From contig JASHSN010000129.1 of assembly GCA_030038695.1 (NCBI GenBank), forward strand, positions 1-5,545: a stretch of DNA of 5,545 nt. The letters are read 5' to 3'. The notes beneath the pieces were generated by a model, which worked only from the letters and a program-made list of their open reading frames with translations, was not told the DNA's origin and did not search any database. Origin of the DNA: Nitrososphaeraceae archaeon. Its GTDB lineage: Archaea > Thermoproteota > Nitrososphaeria > Nitrososphaerales > Nitrososphaeraceae. Shown in pieces: positions 1 to 5,312 of this stretch; the stretch's first letter is position 1; the number at the start of each line of letters is the position of its first letter. Made by a program: the position numbers and the translations under genes.

Positions 1-327
1 GTTATGAGCAACACATAAATCCTTCACCTTTAGGGGCTGAGCATTTTGCAATGTGCTCTTCCCGAAAGTAGAATACCGTACATGTCCAATCGCAGCATGT
101 GATTTGTAATTCCTAACTAAAGTATGAAATTCTATTGCAGCCTCCGATACTAACCCAAGCTTTTTGAGCGGGATTCTTTTGGGAACTGCGATGCCCCAGG
201 ACTCCTGGCCCCGGTGTTGCAGTGCACGAAGAGAATCGATGATGAAAGGTATAACATTAAAACCGTTGAGAGAGAAGGCGCCCACGACTCCGCAATTGTC
301 ATGAACCATATTTCGTATCGCATCCAT
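1..327 (-). CDS. purF: Amidophosphoribosyltransferase, N-terminal part (cut by window start)
   Basis: This enzyme makes phosphoribosylamine from PRPP and glutamine, the first committed step of purine synthesis, in the cytoplasm. The minus strand encodes 109 open codons running off the window start. They match the class II glutamine amidotransferase (Ntn hydrolase) domain: NCGVVGAF around the nucleophile Cys12, LRALQHRGQESWGIAV, GHVRYST with the glutamine-binding Arg, NAQPL, and AHN at the edge, where the oxyanion Asn-Gly is expected. Cys12 should become residue 1 after loss of an 11-residue propeptide, as in Bacillus PurF. The PRPP-binding domain lies outside the window. ATG 327 is chosen because a TATA-like box sits about 28 bases upstream, which suggests a leaderless mRNA. 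ATG 309 (five-residue propeptide) is possible, and ATG 402 is less likely. The gene is co-oriented with pth2, 152 bases away. Identity is secure and the start is moderate. Confidence 0.93.
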   Translation of the reverse strand, partial: MDAIRNMVHDNCGVVGAFSLNGFNVIPFIIDSLRALQHRGQESWGIAVPKRIPLKKLGLVSEAAIEFHTLVRNYKSHAAIGHVRYSTFGKSTLQNAQPLKVKDLCVAHN

Positions 328-350
328 CAATGTTCGCCAATCTTCTAAGA

Positions 351-360
351 TTAGATATGT
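351..360 (-). promoter_or_regulatory. Putative TATA-like box for purF
   Basis: On the minus strand this reads ACATATCTAA, centred about 28 bases before ATG 327. That spacing fits a leaderless archaeal transcript. No Shine-Dalgarno-like sequence precedes ATG 327 or ATG 309, which agrees with leaderless initiation. The match to the archaeal box A consensus is weak. Confidence 0.35.
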
Positions 361-392
361 ACACTTTTCAGCTGTTAAAAGTACACGTACAC
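359..392. repeat. GTACAC repeat cluster with ACTTTT/AAAAGT inverted repeat upstream of purF
   Basis: GTACAC occurs at 359-364 and then twice in tandem at 381-386 and 387-392. Between them lies an inverted repeat, ACTTTT (363-368) and AAAAGT (377-382), with eight bases between the arms. The cluster overlaps and lies just upstream of the putative purF TATA box, a position where a regulator could bind. That it is an operator is inference only. No binding protein is recognised in the window. Confidence 0.35.
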
Positions 393-393
393 T

Positions 394-399
394 AAAAAA
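394..399 (-). terminator. Possible T-run terminator after pth2
   Basis: The minus strand carries six consecutive T residues about 80 bases beyond the pth2 stop and upstream of the purF promoter region. Archaeal RNA polymerase commonly terminates at short T-runs without a hairpin, so this could end the pth2 transcript. A single T6 run is weak evidence. Confidence 0.22.
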
Positions 400-479
400 C
401 ATTCTTGTCAACCTATATTTGAACCTCTACATCAATACGCATGGCTGCCCATTCATTGACGAATACAGAAAACCCAGTA

Positions 480-833
480 CTAAAGCAATTTCAACCTACT
501 AGTAACCCTATCTATCAATTCTGTAGGCGCTGGCCCTATTCCTATGCAAGTGGTCGTTCCTGCAGGGATCTGGGTCATACCCCTATCTTCCACCTGAACT
601 ACCGTTAGCGAGAGATTCTCCGCAATCTTTCGCAATGCAATCAGTTCTTCATAACTTTGTACTTTCACTACGACTTTTGCCTGACCTGATTCGAACCATC
701 TGTGAAACCAGACCTGGTTGAACTGCTTAGTTCTTTCTGCTCCGAGGACCGAGGCATGAGCTACCTGCGCAGCGATCTTCCCTATACCCATATGAAGATC
801 CTTCCTGACGACGATTACCTGTTTGTAGGTCAA
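480..833 (-). CDS. pth2: Peptidyl-tRNA hydrolase, Pth2 family
   Basis: Pth2 releases tRNA from peptidyl-tRNAs that drop off the ribosome. It is the archaeal/eukaryotic type, unrelated to bacterial Pth. The 117-residue product has normal family length. It shows the N-terminal strand QVIVVRKDL, then MGIGKIAAQVAHAS with the conserved Lys19 and His26, a middle strand ending SGQAKVVVKV, and a C-terminal block with Asp83, TQI (87-89) and GTTTCIGIGPAP (92-103). The usual Asp-Ala-Gly of this block reads Asp83-Arg-Gly here. The start is TTG at 833: no ATG or GTG occurs in frame upstream before a stop at 876-878, and a later Met would remove the first strand. The gene diverges from the reductase-like gene, with 50 bases between start codons. 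In many archaea pth2 adjoins truD, which is absent here. Identity is confident. Confidence 0.96.
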   Translation of the reverse strand: MTYKQVIVVRKDLHMGIGKIAAQVAHASVLGAERTKQFNQVWFHRWFESGQAKVVVKVQSYEELIALRKIAENLSLTVVQVEDRGMTQIPAGTTTCIGIGPAPTELIDRVTSRLKLL

Positions 834-843
834 GCGTGTATAC

Positions 844-854
844 TTTAATAAATA
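844..854 (+). promoter_or_regulatory. Putative TATA box for the reductase-like gene
   Basis: TTTAATAAATA lies about 35 bases before ATG 884, which predicts a transcript with roughly 8-10 bases of leader. It sits in the 50-base divergent space shared with pth2. The same box read in reverse would put a pth2 start site inside the coding region, so pth2 probably uses another element further upstream, perhaps the weak TATTTCTTA on the minus strand near 858-866. Confidence 0.45.
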
Positions 855-883
855 GGGTAAGAAATAGTTGCCTATCTATTATT

Positions 884-2068
884 ATGTCAGATTATTTCGA
901 TGTAATAATCGCAGGCGGTAGTGTATCCGGACTATTGGCAGCTCGGGAAATCACTGCACTAGGAAATAAATCAGTTATTGTCATGGAAGAAGATCCCGAA
1001 ATCGGAACACCCCAACACTGCGGCGGATTAGTTAGCATGGATGGCATGAAAAATCTTGGGGTGATACCTCCGCCCAATATGATAGAGGCCAAAATCAATC
1101 AAGCAAAGATTTCTTCTCCTTCATACTCTTTCAATCTTAATACCGAAGGTCAAAATATTATTGCTTTAGACCGGCGCCTCTTAGATAAACATATTGCTCT
1201 TCAAGCGCAAAGAAATGGAGTAGAGATAAGGACTAGGTGTTCCGTTCGTTCTGTTTCTGAAAAAAAACTGAATGTAGATAATAACCCAGGTTCTAGTCAG
1301 ATTGTAAAAACTTCTGAAGGCGATTTTAGCTGCAAATTCTTTGTTGATGCAAGGGGGGTGGCATCAATGATCCAGAACAATCGTCATGGAATATTTCAGT
1401 CAGGCCAATATGAAGTATACGCCTCATGGATAGAGAATGGTAAAGTCGAGGTTCAGTTTGATCGTGATAAATATCCTGGTTTTTTTGCGTGGATAATCCC
1501 AACTGGATTTGGTGTTGGAAAAGTTGGCGTAGCGGGAAATGGAATCAATCCCGCAACTGCGTTGAAATCCTACATGGGTAGTAAAGGTGAAAAGTATTCA
1601 GTTGTTCGCAAGGTATATGCACCGATTTGCGTCTCAGGTCCTATTGAGAATTTTATTAGTGATGGACAAAAGGTAGTCGTTGGGGATGCCGCAGGACAGA
1701 CAAAACCGACAACGGCAGGTGGCATTTATAGTTGCGGAATGGCAGGCATTCTCGCCGGTAGAGCGATATCGAACGCATTTGAAAAAAATGACTCAAATGT
1801 GTTATGGAATTATCAACAATCCTGGCTAGGTATTTTTCATGACGAGTTTAATAAGATGCTTCTTGTGAGGAGATTATTGGAAAGGATTGATAATAAGACA
1901 TTAGATCAATTATTTCACAGTGTTTCACAATCGACGATTCGAGAAATATGTAGAATAGGGGGTTTCGATTTCCACACAGCGGCTCTAACAAAAATATTTG
2001 GATCAAGACAAGGCATAAAAATAATGAAGGCAATATTAGGGAACGAAATTAGGCGATTATTGATCTAA
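884..2068 (+). CDS. Geranylgeranyl reductase-family FAD-dependent oxidoreductase
   Basis: The family reduces double bonds in geranylgeranyl chains of archaeal ether lipids or other isoprenoids, using FAD at the membrane surface. The 394-residue product begins with the Rossmann dinucleotide fold DVIIAGGSVSG (residues 6-16), where Ser replaces the second Gly of GxGxxG. A typical GTPQHCGGLVS follows, with the family's conserved Cys at 46. The substrate-site block at 198-206 reads PGFFAWIIP against the usual PxxYxWxFP, so Tyr is Phe and Phe is Ile. GDAAG (267-271) followed by TTAGGI is the second FAD contact. No signal peptide or membrane span is seen. ATG 884 is chosen over GTG 836 because residue 6 then begins the Rossmann strand and the TATA box stays upstream. 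Archaea often carry several paralogues, so the substrate may not be the core lipid; menaquinone or a carotenoid is possible. The family call is strong and the substrate uncertain. Confidence 0.88.
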   Translation: MSDYFDVIIAGGSVSGLLAAREITALGNKSVIVMEEDPEIGTPQHCGGLVSMDGMKNLGVIPPPNMIEAKINQAKISSPSYSFNLNTEGQNIIALDRRLLDKHIALQAQRNGVEIRTRCSVRSVSEKKLNVDNNPGSSQIVKTSEGDFSCKFFVDARGVASMIQNNRHGIFQSGQYEVYASWIENGKVEVQFDRDKYPGFFAWIIPTGFGVGKVGVAGNGINPATALKSYMGSKGEKYSVVRKVYAPICVSGPIENFISDGQKVVVGDAAGQTKPTTAGGIYSCGMAGILAGRAISNAFEKNDSNVLWNYQQSWLGIFHDEFNKMLLVRRLLERIDNKTLDQLFHSVSQSTIREICRIGGFDFHTAALTKIFGSRQGIKIMKAILGNEIRRLLI

Positions 2069-2072
2069 GGAA

Positions 2073-2082
2073 GATATAAATT
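2073..2082 (+). promoter_or_regulatory. TATA box for the zinc-ribbon/EF-1beta/cdc48 cluster
   Basis: GATATAAATT is preceded by the purine-rich AAGGAA, a plausible BRE. It is centred about 28 bases before ATG 2106, so transcription should begin at or next to the start codon, giving a leaderless mRNA. It lies only 5 bases after the reductase stop codon, so the cluster probably has its own promoter rather than relying on read-through. Confidence 0.6.
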
Positions 2083-2105
2083 CGGTTATCAATCTTTGAA
2101 TTTGG

Positions 2106-2285
2106 ATGTCCCAACCATTGCAGCTTCCGATATGTACCTCTTGTAGTAGACCAATAATGCCTAACGATGAATGCGTCAAATACTATTGTCCTAACTGCGG
2201 ATTTGTACTGATCTGGAGATGCGAAAGTTGCAGAGAATTTGTCAGGAACTATAAATGCATAGGGTGCGGATTCGAAGGTCCTTAG
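2106..2285 (+). CDS. Small archaeal zinc-ribbon protein, predicted RNA-binding, translation-associated
   Basis: The 59-residue product matches the archaeal family described as a predicted Zn-ribbon RNA-binding protein with a role in translation (COG2888, HVO_2753-like). It has four Cys pairs: CTSC (10-13), CPNC (28-31), CESC (39-42) and CIGC (51-54), enough for two zinc sites. The family signatures IWRC and GFEGP are both present, the latter at the C-terminus. Cys23 is an extra cysteine outside the pairs. ATG 2106 is chosen because it includes the first Cys pair, an in-frame stop lies three codons upstream (2097-2099), and the TATA box is correctly spaced for a leaderless start. ATG 2157 would lose the first pair. 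EF-1beta begins two bases after its stop, so the two are co-transcribed and probably translationally coupled. The precise function is not established by sequence. Confidence 0.93.
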   Translation: MSQPLQLPICTSCSRPIMPNDECVKYYCPNCGFVLIWRCESCREFVRNYKCIGCGFEGP

Positions 2286-2287
2286 AA

Positions 2288-2569
2288 ATGACCCTTCTTG
2301 TTGCTAGAATCAGGATTCTCCCAGCGGAAGCTGATTCTGACTTAGAAGAAGTGGTTCGACGCCTAAAATCTACTAATCCGAATGGTATTCAGATGATGGC
2401 CCATGCAAAAGAACCGATAGCTTTTGGCTTGGAAGGGATAGTAGGAGATTTTCTAATGGAAGACCAGGCAGGTCAGATGGATAGATTAGAGGAATTTATC
2501 AAAAATACAGACGGTGTTGGCCAGTTTGAAGTGATCAATATAAGCAGACAATCTGTGAAAATGAAGTAA
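2288..2569 (+). CDS. ef1b: Translation elongation factor 1-beta (aEF-1B)
   Basis: aEF-1beta is the nucleotide exchange factor that replaces GDP with GTP on elongation factor 1-alpha during translation. The 93-residue product has the normal archaeal length, close to 90 residues. It shows the ferredoxin-like exchange domain: an opening strand LLVARIRILPAEAD, the hallmark EPIAFGL (42-48) followed by a strand to GDFLMED, and a closing GVGQFEV strand (76-82). ATG 2288 is chosen because it opens the first strand directly. A longer reading from 2255 would add 11 residues overlapping the zinc-ribbon gene. AGGT about 9 bases upstream is a partial ribosome site, consistent with coupling to the preceding gene. 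The pairing with the zinc-ribbon gene is a known archaeal arrangement. The sequence resembles Nitrososphaerota EF-1beta as I remember it, which is inference. Confidence 0.95.
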   Translation: MTLLVARIRILPAEADSDLEEVVRRLKSTNPNGIQMMAHAKEPIAFGLEGIVGDFLMEDQAGQMDRLEEFIKNTDGVGQFEVINISRQSVKMK

Positions 2570-2586
2570 TTGCTATGATGATAGTT

Positions 2587-2602
2587 TTGAGTAGGAGCTC
2601 AA
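2587..2602 (+). promoter_or_regulatory. Shine-Dalgarno site in the loop of a small hairpin before cdc48
   Basis: TTGAG (2587-2591) and CTCAA (2598-2602) can form a five-base stem around the loop TAGGAG, which contains the ribosome-binding GGAG (2594-2597). The GGAG is 7 bases before ATG 2605, an ideal distance, but that ATG is out of frame with cdc48. It is 14 bases before the in-frame TTG 2612, which is long. The stem is short, so the structure may be incidental. Confidence 0.4.
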
Positions 2603-2611
2603 CAATGAGAT

Positions 2612-4819
2612 TTGAAAAAATCACGCGGAAGAAGTAACGACTCAAGTGACGAATCTTCCCCGAAATTACACCTTCGAGTAGTTGAAGCTAAACATCGTGA
2701 TTTAGGAAAAAGAAGGGCACGCATCGATTCGAATTCGATGAGTAGAATGCGCATTGAGCCTGGTGAAATCATAGAACTCGTAGGAAAACGCAGGACTGCA
2801 GTTACGGCTTGGCCTTGCGATCCAGAGGAGAGAGAAACCGATATTATCAGAATAGATGGCCAGACGAGAAAGAACGCAGGAGTGGGTTTGAACGATCTTT
2901 TATCAGTGCATAAAGCAGTATCGAAATCTGCGAAAGCTATAGGCCTTATACCTCTGGGGACTAGTACTGTTTCTTTCGATAAGGAATTCTGTGAGTTTGT
3001 CAAAAATAGACTTAGAGGGTTTCCCGTAATGGATGGAGATGAGATATCTGTAGTGATTTTGGGTAATCCAATGGACTTTCGTGTTGAAAAGATAACACCT
3101 AGAGCCATCGTAAAGATTGAAAGAACCACCAAGATGAATATAATGGCAGAGAGCTCTGTGGATAAGAAGCCGCGAGTAACCTACGAGGAAGTTGGTGGAT
3201 TGATGGAACAAATCAAGCGTCTTAGAGAAATTGTCGAATTACCTTTACGACAGCCTGAGATATTTGCTAGACTGGGTATTGAACCTCATAACGGAATACT
3301 AATGTACGGTTCTCCAGGTTGTGGAAAAACCCTCATAGCAAAGGCATTGGCTTCGGAATCCGAAGCCAATTTCTTTATAATTAATGGTCCAGAAATTGTG
3401 AACAAATACTACGGTGAAACCGAAGCTAGGCTACGAGACATATTTAAAGAAGCAAAAGATGCGTCACCTAGTATAGTCTTCATAGATGAGATCGACGCGA
3501 TCGCTCCGAAGAGAGAGGAAGCATTTGGCGACGTCGAGAAAAGAGTCGTAGCACAATTGCTGGCACTAATGGACGGAATGTCGGAACGTGGCAATGTCAT
3601 AGTATTAGGTGCTACGAATAGACCCGAAAGCATAGATCCTGCGTTGAGGCGTCCTGGCAGATTTGACAGAGAGATCGAAGTTGGTGTTCCAAATGCAGAA
3701 GGAAGACTCGAAATACTTCAAATACACACAAGAGGGATGCCACTTGCTCAGGATATCGACCTTCCGACTCTCGCAAAGGACCTTCATGGATACACTGGTG
3801 CAGATATAAAATCCCTATGCAGAGAAGCTGCAATGAAAGCTTTAAGGCGTTACTTACCCGAGATTGACCTAGAAGAAGCGAAGGTTTCTCCAAGCAGCTT
3901 AGAGGTAATGGTTATCAAGAATAAAGACTTCAAAGACGGGATGAAGGAAATCATTCCAACAGCCATGAGAGAATTTTATGTCGAGTCAGCAGCTGTCCGA
4001 TGGGATGATGTGGGTGGACTTCATGACGCCAAGCGTCGTTTGTATAATAATTTAATCACTGCTATAAAAGAACCTGAAAGATTCGTCGAAATGGGTGTTA
4101 AACCTCCGCGTGGGGCCTTGTTATTTGGCCCTCCAGGCTGTGGCAAGAGCCTAATTGCGAGGGCTTTGGCAACAGAGAGCAGCGCAAATATAATTATGGT
4201 TAAAGGACCAGAGGTGCTGTCGAAGTGGGTTGGAGAATCAGAAAAAGCAGTTCGAGAAATATTTAAGAAAGCAAAAGCTTCTTCTCCGTGTGTTGTAGTT
4301 TTTGATGAAATGGATTCTCTGGCTAGACCACGCGGAGCCGATGACTTATCTGGTAACGAAAGAGTCTTGTCTCAGCTTCTCACAGAGATGGATGATTCTG
4401 GTAGTGCAGGCGTTGTAGTAATCGGAATCACGAATAGACCCGATCTAATAGACACGTCTCTACTTAGACCTGGAAGATTAGACTTGATCCTGTCCATTGG
4501 TGCACCTGACGAGAAGGCAAGATTTGAAATAATGAGAGTTTTGACTGTTTCTATGCCGCTTGCAAATGACATCAGTTTGGAAAATATATCTCAACGTACA
4601 GAGGCTTTTAGCGGCGCTGATCTTGGCGCACTCTGTCGAGAGGCAGCGGTGAATGCAATGAGAAGAAAATCAGACATCATCACTAATGACGACTTTGGAA
4701 GCGCTTTACGCCTTGTAAAGCCGTCGATAACCAAAGATGTTGATGAGTGGTACCAGTCAATGAAGAGAAGCATTACATATTCCTTACCCAAACAGATTGA
4801 CAAAACATTCTACGGATAG
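2612..4819 (+). CDS. cdc48: Cdc48/VAT-type AAA+ ATPase (p97 family)
   Basis: Hexameric unfoldase that pulls proteins apart for degradation or remodelling. The 735 residues follow the family plan: a Ser-rich leader (about 1-18), the N domain (about 20-180, beginning [25 protein letters not shown]), then two AAA modules. D1 has Walker A GSPGCGKT (233-240, Ser for the usual Pro), pore loop KYYGETE, Walker B FIDE (Asp292, Glu293), sensor ATNRP and arginine fingers Arg347/Arg350. D2 has Walker A GPPGCGKS (506-513), pore loop KWVGESE, Walker B FDE (Asp565, Glu566), and Arg619/Arg622 in RPGR. Both rings look catalytically competent. The C-terminus is Phe-Tyr-Gly, a HbYX-like tail that may bind the 20S proteasome. 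TTG 2612 is the first in-frame start, since a stop lies at 2606-2608 and the next ATG would delete part of the N domain. It lies 42 bases after EF-1beta and is probably in the same transcript. Confidence 0.97.
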   Translation: MKKSRGRSNDSSDESSPKLHLRVVEAKHRDLGKRRARIDSNSMSRMRIEPGEIIELVGKRRTAVTAWPCDPEERETDIIRIDGQTRKNAGVGLNDLLSVHKAVSKSAKAIGLIPLGTSTVSFDKEFCEFVKNRLRGFPVMDGDEISVVILGNPMDFRVEKITPRAIVKIERTTKMNIMAESSVDKKPRVTYEEVGGLMEQIKRLREIVELPLRQPEIFARLGIEPHNGILMYGSPGCGKTLIAKALASESEANFFIINGPEIVNKYYGETEARLRDIFKEAKDASPSIVFIDEIDAIAPKREEAFGDVEKRVVAQLLALMDGMSERGNVIVLGATNRPESIDPALRRPGRFDREIEVGVPNAEGRLEILQIHTRGMPLAQDIDLPTLAKDLHGYTGADIKSLCREAAMKALRRYLPEIDLEEAKVSPSSLEVMVIKNKDFKDGMKEIIPTAMREFYVESAAVRWDDVGGLHDAKRRLYNNLITAIKEPERFVEMGVKPPRGALLFGPPGCGKSLIARALATESSANIIMVKGPEVLSKWVGESEKAVREIFKKAKASSPCVVVFDEMDSLARPRGADDLSGNERVLSQLLTEMDDSGSAGVVVIGITNRPDLIDTSLLRPGRLDLILSIGAPDEKARFEIMRVLTVSMPLANDISLENISQRTEAFSGADLGALCREAAVNAMRRKSDIITNDDFGSALRLVKPSITKDVDEWYQSMKRSITYSLPKQIDKTFYG

Positions 4820-4923
4820 GTTAATACATTGAGAAGATATCATAGCTGGGATAGCTAATTCCTTGTAAAGTTATTCTCCTGTAGTCGGAGCTAAAAGATA
4901 TTTCAATCAATAATAGAACATCG

Positions 4924-4976
4924 TTTTATAATTGCGTATGTGGTGTGATTGTACAAGATAGCGTATGATTTAATAT
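4924..4976 (+). promoter_or_regulatory. Spacer after cdc48 with two candidate TATA boxes
   Basis: TTTTATAATT (4924-4933) predicts transcription near 4954. TTTAATAT (4969-4976) predicts it near 4998, just before ATG 5011. The rest of the cdc48-to-winged-helix spacer, from 4820, shows no gene, no recognisable RNA and only a weak stem, CTCC/GGAG with a seven-base loop near 4877-4891. The two boxes favour different start codons for the downstream gene. Confidence 0.4.
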
Positions 4977-5010
4977 GTTGTTAGTAGTCATGGGATATTG
5001 CGGCAAAATT

Positions 5011-5238
5011 ATGAATTACCCATTGCGCAATCTAATTTACGAGAAAATAAAGCAGGCAGGTAACATGACCGATGCCGAATTAATCAATATTTTGACCAAA
5101 GATGGGGTACCCATCACCGAAGCAGAGTTAGACAAAGCTTTGCTCGACCTAGAAATATATGGCCTTGTTAGAGTCTCATGGGTTACAAAAGATAAACGTC
5201 GGATAGAGGCAGGATTGGTGGATTCGAATCCGTCGTAA
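5011..5238 (+). CDS. Small winged-helix-like protein, function unknown
   Basis: From ATG 5011 the product is 75 residues, with no cysteine and no membrane segment. Its predicted order suits a compact winged helix: helix 1 (LRNLIYEKIKQAG), helix 2 (TDAELINILTKDG), recognition helix (TEAELDKALLDLEIYG) and a wing (LVRVSWVTKDKRRIEA). It lacks any ligand-binding domain, so it could be a small DNA-binding regulator or an RNA/protein-binding adaptor. In-frame ATGs at 4975 and 4990 would add 12 or 7 mostly hydrophobic residues. 5011 is preferred because the fold starts there and TTTAATAT (4969-4976) is about 38 bases upstream, but no clear ribosome site supports any choice. It stands alone between cdc48 and the integrase. 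I recall similar proteins in Nitrososphaerota but cannot name a family. Confidence 0.68.
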   Translation: MNYPLRNLIYEKIKQAGNMTDAELINILTKDGVPITEAELDKALLDLEIYGLVRVSWVTKDKRRIEAGLVDSNPS

Positions 5239-5250
5239 ATGACAGGATTG
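5210..5250. repeat. CAGGATTG direct repeats flanking a 12-base palindrome; candidate att or recombinase site
   Basis: CAGGATTG occurs at 5210-5217 and 5243-5250, flanking the perfect palindrome GGATTCGAATCC (5220-5231). In RNA the palindrome can extend by wobble pairs to an eight-pair stem (5216-5223 with 5228-5235) with a UCGA loop. The array covers the last codons of the winged-helix gene and the first bases after its stop, 63 bases before the integrase start. GATTCGAATCC resembles a tRNA T-loop, the usual target of archaeal integrases, but the stem required for a tRNA T-arm is not present. An attachment or arm-binding role is inference. Confidence 0.35.
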
Positions 5251-5260
5251 TTAGATGAAC

Positions 5261-5270
5261 TTTTATATCT
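5261..5270 (+). promoter_or_regulatory. TATA box for the integrase gene
   Basis: TTTTATATCT is a good archaeal box A, centred near 5266. It predicts transcription at about 5292, giving a leader of roughly 20 bases that contains the strong ribosome site at 5301-5307. The integrase therefore has its own promoter. Confidence 0.55.
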
Positions 5271-5300
5271 CTTAGTTGCGGCCACAGCCTAGATAGATAG

Positions 5301-5307
5301 AGGAGGT
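5301..5307 (+). promoter_or_regulatory. Strong Shine-Dalgarno site deciding the integrase TTG start
   Basis: AGGAGGT lies 5 bases before TTG 5313. It is the strongest ribosome-binding sequence in the window and supports the TTG start. The chromosomal-looking genes nearby appear leaderless or have only weak sites. Confidence 0.7.
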
Positions 5308-5312
5308 TTAGG

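Noticed and set aside
328..402. Longer purF from ATG 402
   Set aside because: It would give a 36-residue propeptide and place the TATA-like box and GTACAC cluster inside the coding region.
836..883. 16-residue N-terminal extension of the reductase-like protein from GTG 836
   Set aside because: It would place the TATA box inside the gene and put unrelated residues before the Rossmann strand; ATG 884 fits the family.
2255..2287. 11-residue N-terminal extension of EF-1beta from 2255
   Set aside because: It overlaps the zinc-ribbon coding end, and ATG 2288 opens the conserved first strand.
2573..2637. ATGATGA at 2575-2581 as the C box of a C/D small RNA
   Set aside because: No matching D box (CTGA) or credible C'/D' pair at the right distance, and the stretch is only the EF-1beta/cdc48 junction.
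2599..3132. 177-codon open frame on the minus strand opposite cdc48
   Set aside because: It lies wholly opposite the conserved Cdc48 N domain, shows no recognisable motif and has no promoter or ribosome site; it is a shadow frame.
5205..5240. 3' end of a tRNA gene, from the T-loop-like GATTCGAATCC
   Set aside because: The bases flanking TTCGAAT do not form the five-pair T stem, no acceptor or anticodon arm can be found on either strand, and the sequence is the coding end of the winged-helix gene.
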